Shown piece by piece: positions 11,828-22,753 of a DNA stretch of 64,000 nt (position 1 is the stretch's first letter; each line of letters starts with the position of its first letter). The DNA is from Corynespora cassiicola (Eukaryota; Ascomycota; Dothideomycetes; Pleosporales; Corynesporascaceae). A program made the translations under genes and the position numbers. Location: contig JAEUWY010000008.1 in assembly GCA_022059125.1 (NCBI GenBank), positions 2,108,001 to 2,172,000 on the forward strand, given 5' to 3'. A model generated the notes under the pieces. The model had not been told where the DNA came from, did no database searches, and was given only the letters and a program-made list of their open reading frames with translations.

Positions 11828-12708
11828 TCTAAGGTATAATGAAAGCTTTTTAATGCAGTTTTTGATAATCTAATAATAAAAAAAGTTCTGGAGCTTCAAA
11901 ACGGAATGTTATTCTGGTGAGTGTGAATTGAGAGTTGTGAGATGGCGGATGGTCATGCACTTCTCGTCGAGATTTATATCGCGCCCCAGAATACTGTTCT
12001 ATGGCTGGTAATACTATCTTGGTCCTCTAGTCTTCTTTTGGAATCCAAGGGAGGCTGAGCTTCGATCAAGCTTGTTGAAACGCCCCTTTGCTGTTTGGAC
12101 GGTGGTTATGCGGCGAAATGCGACTACTCCGGGCTCGTGCGCCAAGGTGTTCGACACACTGATCATACGAACTACATACAGTTTCACGCTACACATGTCA
12201 CATAATTCTTTCGGAAAAGTTAAAATGTCTAGACAGATTGCCAAACGGGGCGTTATTGCAGGCAGATGACACAGCCCGCAATGGCCGCAGGACTCCAGGC
12301 TTGTTCGGCCTTTTATGCACCATGTTTATTCAAATACAGTGGAACAATCTCGGCGTTCCTTCTTTGATATTTGCAAACGAACTGTTTTACCTGAGGTTCA
12401 TTTGAACACCCTGCAGAGGTGCTCGGAAACTCTGTGCTCCTATCGTAGTGCATCACGGCCAAGACACCCTCCATGCGACAAGGTCCACATGGAATATGTG
12501 GCTGATAATCATCTTAACAAGATCCAGATACTCAGAATATATATCTTGGAGCCTTTCGTAGACTCTTGTTTCTATTCTTTCTATTTCAGTATTCCCTTTG
12601 CACTCTGGTTTACTTCCAAGTTTGATACCCGTAAACGAAAAACCAAAATAACCCCGTCGATTCCCAATTCTTTCCCAATCCAGGGTTACTGCGACTTATC
12701 GTCGAGAC
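11828..12708. other. Shared divergent promoter of the two secreted cysteine-rich genes
   Basis: About 880 bp between the two paralogues' start codons. It contains the TATA box above for the minus gene. No credible ORF or repeat is seen. The head-to-head layout would allow co-regulation. Confidence 0.5.
11973..11978 (-). promoter_or_regulatory. TATA box of secreted cysteine-rich protein A
   Basis: TATAAA on the minus strand, about 146 bp upstream of the ATG at 11827 and in the promoter shared with the divergent paralogue. Strong TATA boxes are common in regulated secreted-protein genes. Identified by motif and position only. Confidence 0.45.
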
Positions 12709-13126
12709 ATGAAGGCATCCATCCTCATCGCAGGTCTTTGCTCTCTCTTGATAGGATCGGCAATAGCAAGTCCTGCAACACTGCAAAGCAGGCAAAAAGC
12801 CCCTGGCGTAGGCGATACGCAGGCAGACGTGAGTCTCCTTGATCCAGCCTATGAAACTCCAATAGACTTACATTTTCTTCAGTGTGACGACGAATTCGAC
12901 TGTTGCTACTCTTCTACAGCTGCCTGTTTCAGGCAACTGGGGTACGGGCCTGGCAATATTTATTGTCCACTTCACAAGTACTGTGCGACCGACTACAATA
13001 TCCCGCGAACGCAATGCGTGAGTCTTACCAGTTCCCTATAGTGAAAGATATGTGCTGATAATCACCCAGAATGCTGATTGCTGCTCAATTTCTACCGGAG
13101 CGGGCCGCGGCTGCCCTGGAAAATAG
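12709..13126 (+). CDS. Small secreted cysteine-rich protein B (103 aa, 10 core cysteines)
   Basis: Three exons: 12709-12828, 12883-13017 and 13070-13126. The introns (54 and 52 nt) have GTGAGT donors and CAG acceptors, both phase 0. Exon 1 encodes a signal peptide (about 20 residues, ending SAIAS) plus a short linker. Exon 2 has spacing C-x5-CC-x6-C-x12-C-x5-C-x10-C, and exon 3 opens NADCC, contains STGAG and ends CPGK. The cysteine order, the ADCC/TGAG/CP signature and the intron immediately after the QC pair match the divergent paralogue at 11395-11827. Disulfide-stabilised secreted protein of unknown function. An unspliced ORF covers exons 1-2 but reads through both introns and loses the C-terminal signature. 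Confidence 0.87.
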
Positions 13127-15802
13127 GGCATAGGGTCTTATAAGGGTTTAATCAGGTTCGACTTGATGGATTGGGCCAAATATGTCTAGTAGACAGCATG
13201 CTTATAGCGTCGAAAAATGAATTAGGCAAATGAAATATTTAGAAAATTTCCGCCTTTATGTGATCATTCTTTAGACGGTTCCAACATTTTTCAAAAGCGC
13301 TTGATAGAGATTATTCACGATTTGGATGGTCGTTCTGAAAGATGCGTTGCCATACTGTTTCATACGCAAAGACCACCTCCAATAGCCCAATGCCCTTTAG
13401 AGATAATACGAGTCAAGTACCGTGTCTCAAACTTTCGAGAGAAATCATATCTGTCCGATTCGCATGGCTAATAGAAGTGATCGCGGAACAAAAGACTGCC
13501 ATCGCTTCTAGCATTGCATGATGGAAGCTTCAGCCCGATCTTGACAAGGGCTCCTTGTCAACTTTGAAACCTGGTGAACAGGGACAAGATGATAATTTCT
13601 AGTGAATTCAGTCCTGTTTTGTGCTCAACACAACATGGACGTAACTAACGGAGTGAGCCTTTACATGGCGCGAAGCCTGGGGCACTCCTCATCCTGATAG
13701 CGATGCTAACACACAAGGGTCAATGCGCAATTCGCTGCCTATCGAGCCTGAAGGTTACGAGATTCATGAACGACTAACTACGACTTACTGAAGGATGGAT
13801 GCACTTAATTTGAAAATAAACAACATCAGCGGCGCTGGGCTTAGTTTGTGTGATCTTGGACAGATAGTTTGCCTCAAAAGCCCCCGTTGTTCGATCAAAA
13901 AGCTTGACAATGCCGCCAATACTATGAATTGCTTGTAATTTTGGAAATGGGTACGATTTTCCCGAACCCGCACGCCAGAGCCCAGTCTTTCACCTCCAAT
14001 TTAAAAGACATAAACTATCTTCAAGTCGTGATATACGTTCTCCAAGTCACCCCAAATTCGGCTCCTTTGCGGCGTACTATGGCTCTGAGACTGACCCTGG
14101 AATATAATACCATAGAGCACCTTTAAAAGTTGGAAGTGGTATACCCAAGGACCTATCTTGCGAAAAACCCTTTTCTGCTAAAGGTACTCTCGCTCAGAAA
14201 GCTCATTAACCGTCAAGTTTTCGTAGCGTGGCCTGTAGAGGATGAGGGCGCGCTTGCTACCCATCTCGGCTCGGCGCTCGGGGTAATAGCTTGGGCTTTA
14301 CCCCATGACCCAACTAGGTTTCTGACACATTTTCGTGAAAACGTTCATGCAGCTGCACGATTGCCGATCACATTCATGCCTGACTTTGAGATTTGAGATC
14401 TGAGATCCAAGGTCAAAGAAGGGGGCACAGAGCCTATTTTGCTGGAATTAACGGGAAAATGATTGATGCCGGCGTGTTCATATTCATGTCGAAAATAGTG
14501 GAAAGCTAGAAGTACAGCGTTTAGTCAAATTAGTTGTACTCTCTGAAGAAAATGGGTTTAGTGATGCATTATGGCATGAGACTGTGGATTTCCTTGCCTA
14601 ACTTCAGTTCACCGTTTAGCAGAATTTGGCCATACTTCCCCAAGGTCACCTGTGCGACCAATCAGTATAGCCCCAAACCTTCAGAATATAAAATATTCTC
14701 ACGTCTTCTGAATTTGATTCAACAAGGTATCTTTTGATGATCCAAGCGTCTGTCCCAAAGTGCGCTACTAAGTTGAATGTTCCTCCTGTTGATAGAGCCA
14801 AAGCGAATATGAGTCATATGGACATTTTAAAGATAGCTTTGGAGCACGCCTCATCGTCTTTAGCAGCTCCATCGAACGGAAAGGCTCCTGAAGCTCGACA
14901 AGCATCTCTCTAGCGCTGTTGAAGTCATATTCCGAAGCTTTAAAGATCTTGCCGTAGTCGTATCTAGTTATTATAGGAGTGAGAACCTTGAAGTTTGGTA
15001 CTTTTACTGATACAGAGGCGTTGAGAAGTGGAGAAATGATGGGGTTTTCGTTGCAGATAGCACAAGTGGCACTTGCGGTGAAGCTGGGATATGCTGTGCA
15101 ACTCCATATGGCCCTTTCGTATGTCCGAGAGAAGGTGGGGCTGCCGGAATGCTCTCGGAATAAAATGAGGGCATACTTCGTATCACATACTCAGGAATTC
15201 TTTTAACAAAGATCTTTTCTTATTATGTTTCAGAAATAAAATATAGACCTAAATCCGAAGCTTTCTTTGTCTGCGTTCATAAATATGCATAGAACAGAAC
15301 TTAGCTTAAGTTGAGATTAAAAAAACAGTCTGGGAATCACGATGTCTATTATCAGTAAACATTCTATCAGCAGTCGGCATTAGTAAATTGACTCGGAATA
15401 ATGAGATTATTTTTTACAAGATAGGTTGTATCATCAAGGAGGATTGTTCAGGCTATGAGCAAGTGTCGATGTACGTGTTTTTGAGATGCATAGACCAGGA
15501 GCGAGATGCCGAGCTAAGCGGACTTCTTCCCCTTTCAGATCTGTTATGATTACACCGTGTCTTCGGTGCGGGGTAAGCGTGAAATCCGTTGTGCGTGATG
15601 TTCGCCATGCGTCACGCCATAGTCTGTTCCCAGGTATATCTGTCAGGGACCGACTTTTGCATGTTCACCAGAGCTTTCTGAATCTCCAGTCCTCGTGCGA
15701 TTATTTAATCTCTGGAATAATTTGTCAGGTGGGTAGTAAAATCGACCTCGTACACTCTTCTTCAGATTTCTACCTATCATTACGTCATATCCAGTAAAAG
15801 AC
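13127..15802. other. Gene-poor 2.7-kb stretch
   Basis: No gene supported. Only short unrelated ORFs occur and the sequence looks AT-rich compared with its flanks. Several minus-strand fragments around 14.6-15.2 kb look briefly coding but switch frame and carry stops, which would fit a decayed gene. I cannot name a family. The last part contains the promoter of the MFS gene at 15803. Confidence 0.5.
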
Positions 15803-17371
15803 ATGCCTCAATCCTCGGAAATTTTACCTGTACACGAATCACTTATCGCAAAAGAGGTTGACAGACTACCTACTTGTCCGTCGAATATCTCCCTAAGACG
15901 CAAAACGCCTTCGATAAGCGGCAACCATGAATTATACTCCACCTTTTCAGCCGCAACACGCATATATATCACATACTTTCTTGGCTTCGTCATGATTCTG
16001 TCAACTCTCACTGCAACCATATATTTCCCCCTTATACCCACGCTGAGTCTTCATTTTGGCGTCTCAATCCAAGCCATCAACTTGACCGTAACGGTCTATG
16101 CCGTCTGTCAGGCTGTGTCGCCAACCATCTTCGCCTCGCTGGCGGACTCTTACGGAAGACGTCCTGTACTGCTAGCTTTAGTGCTCATCTATGCCTTGGG
16201 CAGCCTAGGCCTCACCCTCAATAAAAAGAGCTACGCGGCACTGATGCTACTGAGAGCCGTGCAAAGTTTTGGTGGTAGCGCAATACCTTCAGTTGCGTAC
16301 GGCGTTGTGGCCGATCTGTTGCCGCCGAGTGAACGGGGCAAAATGCTAGGGCCCATGCTGGCTACCTGCAACGGGATCAGCGCCGTTGGGCCTGTGATTG
16401 GCGGAGCGCTTGCTATGCAGACAGGTGCTCACATGTGGGTGTTTTTTGCCTTGCTCGTCATTTCGGTACTCTGTTTCTTGATGGTAGGCTTCACTTTTCC
16501 CGAGACGGCTCGAGAGGTTGCTGGAAACGGGCTAAGAGCGGTACATGGGATAAGACGCACGTGGATGGATGTATTGAGGACCAATAAAAGGTCGCAGCAA
16601 AGTATCGCATCAGATTCGCATCAAGTTGAAGGAAAAAAGTTGGGATTTTGGCAAGGATTTTGGAGACTCATGGATTCGATTCGCATCTTTCGACATCCCG
16701 ATGCTGCCGTGATACTTTGGATGATTGCAGCCTCTTATGGAATATATTATACCTTCCAAGTCGCCATACCAGTCATCTTCGACGATATATACGGGTACAA
16801 CGAATTTCAGGTAGGCCTTGCTTTCCTTCCTGGCCTTGCCGGCATGACAATCGGGGGAATAATAGCAGGAAAATTGATGGACATCAATTACACCAAAGAA
16901 GCTGAAAAGAAGGTCATCACAATATCCAAGAACGACGAAGTTGATCACACAAGCTTCCCTCTAGAGAAAGCAAGATATAGAATGATGTTGCCGTTCATCT
17001 GTGCTGAGATGGCCCTCGTTGCAGGATATGGATGGATTGTTCAACGTCGAATACATGCGGCTGTTCCTATTGTCTTTCAATTCTTCATCTGCGCATTGTC
17101 CACTCTGTTAAGCCACACAGCTAGCGCTCTACTTGTAGATGTCTTTCCAGATATGCCCAGTACAGCTTATGCGTCTGGTCAGCTTGCTCGGTGCGGATTC
17201 AGTGCGGCATCCGCCGCCGTTATAGAGCCCTTGGAAGATTCTGTTGGACGGGGATGGTACTTTACCATGTTCTCTTTGTTGACGGGGCTCAGCTGTATTA
17301 TCTGTGTGGCTTTAAGCCAGTGGAAAGGCCAAGAATGGCGACAGAAGCGACACAACAAGCCACAGGAGTAA
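15803..17371 (+). CDS. MFS transporter, DHA1 (drug:H+ antiporter-1) family
   Basis: Single exon, 522 aa, with 12 predicted membrane helices. A cytosolic N-tail of about 50 residues is followed by the first helix (YITYFLGFVMILSTL). The loop between helices 2 and 3 carries LADSYGRRPVL (MFS motif A), helix 5 contains GPVIGGAL (motif C of antiporters), and TFPETAREVAGNG precedes the large central loop, all typical of fungal QDR/FLR1-like DHA1 proteins. It probably exports small toxic compounds; the substrate cannot be told from sequence. It lies tail-to-tail with the ABM monooxygenase gene (139 bp apart), a pairing that suggests export or modification of a small aromatic or polyketide, though this is inference. 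Confidence 0.93.
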   Translation: MPQSSEILPVHESLIAKEVDRLPTCPSNISLRRKTPSISGNHELYSTFSAATRIYITYFLGFVMILSTLTATIYFPLIPTLSLHFGVSIQAINLTVTVYAVCQAVSPTIFASLADSYGRRPVLLALVLIYALGSLGLTLNKKSYAALMLLRAVQSFGGSAIPSVAYGVVADLLPPSERGKMLGPMLATCNGISAVGPVIGGALAMQTGAHMWVFFALLVISVLCFLMVGFTFPETAREVAGNGLRAVHGIRRTWMDVLRTNKRSQQSIASDSHQVEGKKLGFWQGFWRLMDSIRIFRHPDAAVILWMIAASYGIYYTFQVAIPVIFDDIYGYNEFQVGLAFLPGLAGMTIGGIIAGKLMDINYTKEAEKKVITISKNDEVDHTSFPLEKARYRMMLPFICAEMALVAGYGWIVQRRIHAAVPIVFQFFICALSTLLSHTASALLVDVFPDMPSTAYASGQLARCGFSAASAAVIEPLEDSVGRGWYFTMFSLLTGLSCIICVALSQWKGQEWRQKRHNKPQE

Positions 17372-17510
17372 CGAATGCAGATGCATATCGTACATGAAGA
17401 ATCGCACTTCTGAAGATAGCAATGAATTCAAATCAGCGGACATGACAACTGAGCCTCCGATGGAATTTAAAGAGAATAAAAGAACCGCACTCGTTGCGAC
17501 ATCTCTTTCT

Positions 17511-17953
17511 TTACAGCTTGCTCGCATATCCCCCAACCTCCTTGGTGAAATGAACCCTCATCGGCTCCGCCAGAAGGTCTTCCTTCTTGAACGTCCTAAC
17601 CATCTCCTTGAAGGAAGAACTAGCTGCATGTGCTCCGAGTGCCTGTTGGTCTTTGTAGCTATTTTCCGTCAGCGTCATCCCACACAGGCCAGGCCATCCC
17701 AGAGAATCACGTACGTCTCGAGCATGATAAAAATGGGTTTGTCGCCTTTGCTCTCCCTGTGAAGATGATACCGGAGCGTTCCAGGCTCATTTGCCTTTAC
17801 AGAAGCAGCAGCTGCGGTAAGAAGTTCTTGCACCTGTCATACATGTCAGACCCCAGACTGACTGGCGCAAATGCTTTCACCAGAATATCATACCCGGTCC
17901 GCCTTCCCCGGCTTCGGCGTGATGATGGCTACGATATCGATTGGGGAGGACAT
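17511..17953 (-). CDS. Antibiotic biosynthesis monooxygenase (ABM)-domain protein
   Basis: Assembled from three exons: 17953-17894, 17833-17715 and 17658-17511 (108 aa). Introns are 60 and 56 nt, with donors GTATGA and GTACGT. The product starts MSSPIDIVAIITPKPGKADR, continues VQELLTAAAASVKANEPGTL, then YHLHRES, IMLETYKDQQALGAH and a C-terminal KEVGGYASKL. This is the complete ABM/YgiN-like ferredoxin-fold pattern: beta strand, helix, RYxLxRE-like strand, then ET/E-x-Y-x-D-x-x-A-x-xxH. Such small dimeric proteins oxidise quinols or polyketide rings without cofactors, or act in quinone detoxification. The cytosolic location is inferred from the lack of a signal. It converges on the DHA1 transporter gene. 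Confidence 0.9.
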
Positions 17954-18291
17954 TTTTTCAATAGTTAATGTATTTCTGTGTACAGTGTATCAAACGCGGT
18001 GTAAGAGAGCAAGACCGTCTGACAAGGGGAGGTTGATGTTGCGAGGGGTGTCGCGCAAAGCCGAAAAGTGCCGAGGCATTTCCGGATGCGGTCTAGCACA
18101 TTGAGTTCGATGAGAGTATGCCCGACCTTCAGCCTCAGGATACAACTGCCCACTTGTCTGCGATTTATCGATGTGGGGTGGAGGATATGGCACACTCTGG
18201 TCATATGAAGTTGGGGAGTTTTCATTTGCTCAAGTACATATCGCCAACTAACAACCGCTGAGATCCACCCCTGTACCTCCGCAAGGCCCCC
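17954..18291. other. Intergenic, promoter side of ABM gene
   Basis: Between the ABM start codon and the stop of the esterase gene, both on the minus strand. Nothing supported beyond promoter and 3' UTR space. Confidence 0.5.
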
Positions 18292-19149
18292 TCAGGTAAA
18301 TTGCGAAAAGAACTCCCAGACTTGTGAGTGCGTAAAGGTAGTGTTCTTGTTCGTTCCACCATCTGCAGGCGTAGCAGTATGGCCACCATCGAAAGAAGTC
18401 CACCAGACTGGCTTATCCGCAGCACATCCAGAATACTTGGTGACGAGGTGCGATTTGCTTCCGGGGGCGGGATCCGGAGTGTTTTCGGCAGCACAACCAT
18501 TGTTCCTGACGAAGGTGTCGCGAATCTGCTTCCCTAGAGAGAGGGGAAGCACCGTGTCGTTGATTCCATGCTGGCCATAGTATGCGACCGGGTTCGTTCC
18601 TCCAACGCAGCCACTCATTGTTCCGCCCGACAGTGCAGCCACGGCCCGGAAATCCTGATACAGTTCGCATGCAATCGCATACGACATCGCTGCCCCGTAG
18701 CTGAACCCCATCGAGAAACGGAGCTTCTCGTTGATGCAGAGATTTTCGTTGGTGGCTTTGACGATTTCCTTCATGAAGGCAATGTCTTCACCGTCCTTGT
18801 TTTCCCATCCTGTTCCGATCTGGGCACGCAGCCCATTAGGAGCGACGAATATGGTGCTGCTGTTGACGAGTTCCGGAAGACCGTAGTAGGGTTGGATAGC
18901 GGGTCCGTTCACGACGTCGTTCATTGTGCCACCTAGCCAGTGGAGACCGAAGATCAGGCGATGAGGCTTCGTGTTGTCATAGTTCTCAGGAAGCGTGAGG
19001 GTCCATTCGCGGGTCTTGCCGTTGACGGTTACGGTGTTTACACCGGCCTTGATGTTGGTTGGGGTTTTTCCACACCCAGCCGTTGCCCCAAGGACATTGC
19101 CAAAGATGGCTGAAGCAACCAGGACCAACGACGCTTGAACCTTCATCAT
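18292..19149 (-). CDS. Secreted feruloyl esterase-like hydrolase (CE1 / PHB-depolymerase-type alpha/beta hydrolase)
   Basis: Single exon, 285 aa from the ATG at 19149. A second ATG follows directly, and the upstream in-frame extension to 19293 lacks a signal peptide and crosses the TATA box, so it is rejected. A signal peptide (about 1-21, ending GNVLGA) precedes the mature CGKTPT. Family features: LIFGLHWLGG (oxyanion region), nucleophile elbow GFSYG with Ser150, LSGGTMSGC, GQHGINDTVLP carrying the likely Asp, and FDGGHTATP carrying the likely His. Length and motifs match fungal feruloyl esterases of the FaeC/FaeD kind, which release ferulic acid from arabinoxylan. An acetyl-xylan esterase role is possible. 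A TATA box lies about 80 bp upstream. Confidence 0.92.
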   Translation of the reverse strand: MMKVQASLVLVASAIFGNVLGATAGCGKTPTNIKAGVNTVTVNGKTREWTLTLPENYDNTKPHRLIFGLHWLGGTMNDVVNGPAIQPYYGLPELVNSSTIFVAPNGLRAQIGTGWENKDGEDIAFMKEIVKATNENLCINEKLRFSMGFSYGAAMSYAIACELYQDFRAVAALSGGTMSGCVGGTNPVAYYGQHGINDTVLPLSLGKQIRDTFVRNNGCAAENTPDPAPGSKSHLVTKYSGCAADKPVWWTSFDGGHTATPADGGTNKNTTFTHSQVWEFFSQFT

Positions 19150-20703
19150 GAAAGATGTGGAATACAACAATATCTCAGGAAAAATGGTGGGCGTATTCGA
19201 AACAATTAATACTCGTGATACAACCCCACATTTATAGCGATCCACTATTGCGGAGAACCTGGCTTCCCCCTGGTAACCAACCCCAACCTTCATTTAAATG
19301 CGCGGAGATAAACCATCGCATAAGGAAGGACTAAGGAAAACTGCACCGCGGGTGACTAACTCTATCCGATTCCTCCCTTCCTTTGGTATAGGGAAGAAGC
19401 CGAATGTGATGAGCAAGTGTAGCTTTGCCAGGTTTTGGACAAATGCCGAATACCGACCCACTGTCCCGAGGACAAGAAGCCGGGATATTATATTGGAGGC
19501 TCAATCTGGTAAGGAATTTCAGGAGATGGCCAACAGTTTTGTCTAGATGGAGTAATTCGCGATGGAGTTGCGGCCAAGAAAATTTGATGGTGCTGCCGTA
19601 ACCCGGTTCGTGTGTGCGGCAGATGTCAGGTCTGGAGAGTCGATTGATTAACAGGGCATGATTGTAAGATTTGAATTCAACTTTGTTTTCAGCCTCGACC
19701 ATAAACAGAATAGGACTACATTGGGTGTATCCATGCAATCCTCCATCGATCCGATATGAATGTACTACCTAGGTACTAGTTGGAACGCTGCTTTGACCTG
19801 GGATCACGTGACTGTATTCATCGTGTTCCAAGGCTACGTATGTTATTATACCCCAATATGTGAAATACATAGGTCATGTTCATAGAGGGTCTTAAAGGAA
19901 TTTCAAGGTTAGAAGTTGGAAAGCGAACAGTGGTCAGTCATCTATCCAGGAGGTATGTCAGCAGAAATTTACCCATCATCGCGTCTCAGATCGATCTCCT
20001 CGATGCAAATCATCAGAGACGACGTATTAATGTGGATAGGAACCTCAGAGAAGCTTTATTTTCAGAGCTAATTAGAAAAATATGGCTATACTAAAGGGGA
20101 TGATCCTGCTCGGCATCCAGCTAAGGTTCCGATATGAGCCTCATGACGTCATCTTAGCACGAGCATCCCAAGACCGTTCCGGTTCACTGCATCGCACGGC
20201 ATCATCTGGAAGGTTGTTTTTGAGCCAGATAACCGTCCCACCTCACATAAAAGCCGTGATATCCATACGCATCTTGCCGGTGTTCCATAGTCGCTGCAAG
20301 ATCCAGAGCACAACCTGTTTCACAGACCTCAGCTTCGGAACCTCGGAACTGGCAAGCCTCCCAAGCCCACTATTACGTTATGAAATTCTCATGGACGAGG
20401 AAAGTTGCGCAATTGAAGTTTCTTGACGCACGTCAAGAGCGCAGGTACCATGATGATGTGCCCTGATCTCATACCAGCAATGTAGTCGGAGGAGAGCCCG
20501 CCACGCCACCCGGCGTTCTTAGAGACAACCCGAACCGGCTTTGCACTTTACAGCCCAGAATCCTGCCTATGTTCTCACGTGTACGCATCGTAACGCCTGC
20601 TCTAAGATCTTGGATAAGCCGTCTACAAAAACCCTGCCAGACTTCTGCGAAGATCCCGTTTCCCTGTACCAAAACTGCACACTTCCACACCCAATCGCCC
20701 CTC
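19150..20703. other. Divergent intergenic region between esterase and amidotransferase genes
   Basis: About 1.5 kb without a supported gene. The esterase promoter occupies the left end. Short ORFs around 19.3-19.7 kb and 19.9-20.4 kb show no domain or consistent composition. Confidence 0.5.
19231..19236 (-). promoter_or_regulatory. TATA box of the feruloyl esterase-like gene
   Basis: TATAAA on the minus strand, 82 bp upstream of the ATG at 19149. Position and motif support a core promoter and argue for that ATG rather than the one at 19293. Confidence 0.5.
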
Positions 20704-21611
20704 ATGGTTCCTCCAGCAGCAAGAGTAGTTGTATCCGACCACCCGCAAAAGGTGCGCATGCTCGTTTTTGAGACAGACGAGCCGCATCCAGAGACGCAGA
20801 AAGAGAAGGGGTCTTTTGGCGAGATTCTCAATGAATTGTTCCAATCAGCTGGAGAGGAGCATGACCCCAAGCTCGGGATCGAGACAATGATGCAGTATAT
20901 TGTAGAGCCGGACGGTGGTGCCATTCCCAAGCCAGAAGAGATTACAGACGACATTCACGCGATTCTTATCACCGGAAGCGTGTACGACGCACACGGAGAT
21001 GACCCATGGATACAAAAACTAATGGACCTCATCAAGAGTGAGTTGTGCATTTCCAAGAACCAAACATGTACTGATAAATAACAGCTCTGTGGGTAACCAG
21101 ACCCGACATCAAGTTTACAGGAATCTGCTTCGGCCACCAAATCCTATGTCGCACACTAGGATCTGAGGTCAAGCCCAACGACAACGGCGAGTGGGAGTTG
21201 TCACACACAGCCATCACGCTAACCGACGTGGGTCGCAAACTATTCAACCTCCCCGAAACGGAAAAGCACATCTACCTGCATCAGATGCATCTCGATCACG
21301 TGGTGAACCCACCACCACCAGAGAAGAGCAACCTCCTCAACGCCTACACAAAGGTGCATGTGTGGGGAACCAGTGAACATACCGGTGTCCAAGGAATCTA
21401 CATTCGCAAAAGAGTGTTCACAACCCAAGGTCACATGGAGTTTGATGAGGCGATGGTGAAGAGACAGTTGGAGATGCGTGTCAAATCGGGGTCGTTGAAA
21501 AAGGAGGACGCCAACGAAGCAACCGAGCGGGCCGACTGGATGCACGACGGTCTCATTGTGGCCAAGGCGGTGCTCAGATTCTTCCACGGCGACGACGACG
21601 ATGTCCAGTGA
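20704..21611 (+). CDS. Class I glutamine amidotransferase-like protein
   Basis: Two exons, 20704-21037 and 21085-21611 (286 aa). The 47-nt intron starts GTGAGT. The joined frame reads DLIKTLWVTRPDIKFTGICFGHQ. The GATase triad is visible: Cys126 in GICFGHQ, His228 and Glu230 in QGHMEF (usually HPE, here HME). N-terminal motifs RMLVFETDEPHP and ILITGSVYDAH match the yeast YLR126C-like subgroup of stand-alone GATases, predicted to release ammonia or hydrolyse gamma-glutamyl bonds. An in-frame ATG at 20569 would add 45 residues rich in Arg/Ser/Thr resembling a mitochondrial presequence, so the start is uncertain. It ends with an Asp-rich tail. Confidence 0.9.
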
Positions 21612-22753
21612 GGACCGTTTCGAAAGGTTCTAGACACTCCATTGTTGAGCCATTTAGCTCATTCGTCCGGTCGCGTTCAACGACCGCTCTCCTGTTCAAA
21701 AAAGCGGTGTCGACGCGATCACTTGTCCCTTTTATCGGGCCGTCCCGAGAGGTTGACCGGCGAAGACATCGCAGAACATATCTCGTCTTTACTATTGCGT
21801 TATCAAATCCCCACCTCAACAGTTGTGTTTGGGAGAGAGATGACGTCAGCTGCCTGTAGTTGCAAAAGAATCCTTAGATAATGAATCATGGAGAGTTGCA
21901 TCAACAACGAAGCTTGCATGTAATAATATATGTGGTGATCAACGATGCCTAATCGTTACCAAAAGCTTGACTGAACGCCTCCATGGCCTGCACGTGAAGA
22001 CTGGCGGAGTTCCGATATCGGTCGGACTGGGCAAGCTCATGTTTTCCCCACAAGTCCCCCAGCTTACGGACTAGCTTCGTCCGTCGATGCACCGAGCACG
22101 AAGATATATCAACTCGCCATGTCGTCTTGATTCGACCGGAAAGTCGGGTTCTACCGCAGCATGTAAGTCGCCTGGATCGTCCGGGTCCATCTAAGGATTC
22201 CTCAACGTTCGCGTATGACATGTTCCCGGCAAAGTTTTCATCGGAGCGTCAATAGGAGGGAAGATCGGGCAATGTCGGCCACAGGATTCAACGACGCGCG
22301 AAATCGACTCCGATATGCCACGGAATGATGCCCTTTTATCAACGACTGCGGTCACGCCGCAAGGATCGGCCCCGCATCCCCCAAGCCGCGGATAGGTCAC
22401 TCTGCAATGATGGAGATATCGCTCCCTCGGGAATAACCTGCCGTTGCCAAGCGTGAACTCGATAAGCCGAGAGAGGCGTCGAGCTAATAAAGATGCGGCT
22501 ATTTCTGATCGTATTCAGGTGCTCTCCGCTTTACTTTTGCCTTCAGCACGATCTCAGAGGTTGAAAAACTCTAAAATCTACTCCACAGTCCGCGAAATCA
22601 TTATCGCGGCGTGTTTCGGCGAACTTTCAAACGATCTCGGATAGGGGACCAACACTTAATATACAAGCTTTCTAGATCATTGCCGCATGCTTGGTTGTTC
22701 ACGATTGACCCTTCTCTTCGTTCAAGAACTTGCGGCTCGTGCGTGCAAGAGTT
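21612..22753. other. Intergenic upstream of second DHA1 transporter
   Basis: About 1.1 kb with no supported gene. Short ORFs on both strands have arginine-rich, non-family translations. It includes the promoter of the transporter at 22754. Confidence 0.5.

Noticed and set aside
18292..19293. Upstream start of the esterase at 19293
   Set aside because: Would bury the signal peptide 48 residues inside the protein and place the TATA box within coding sequence.
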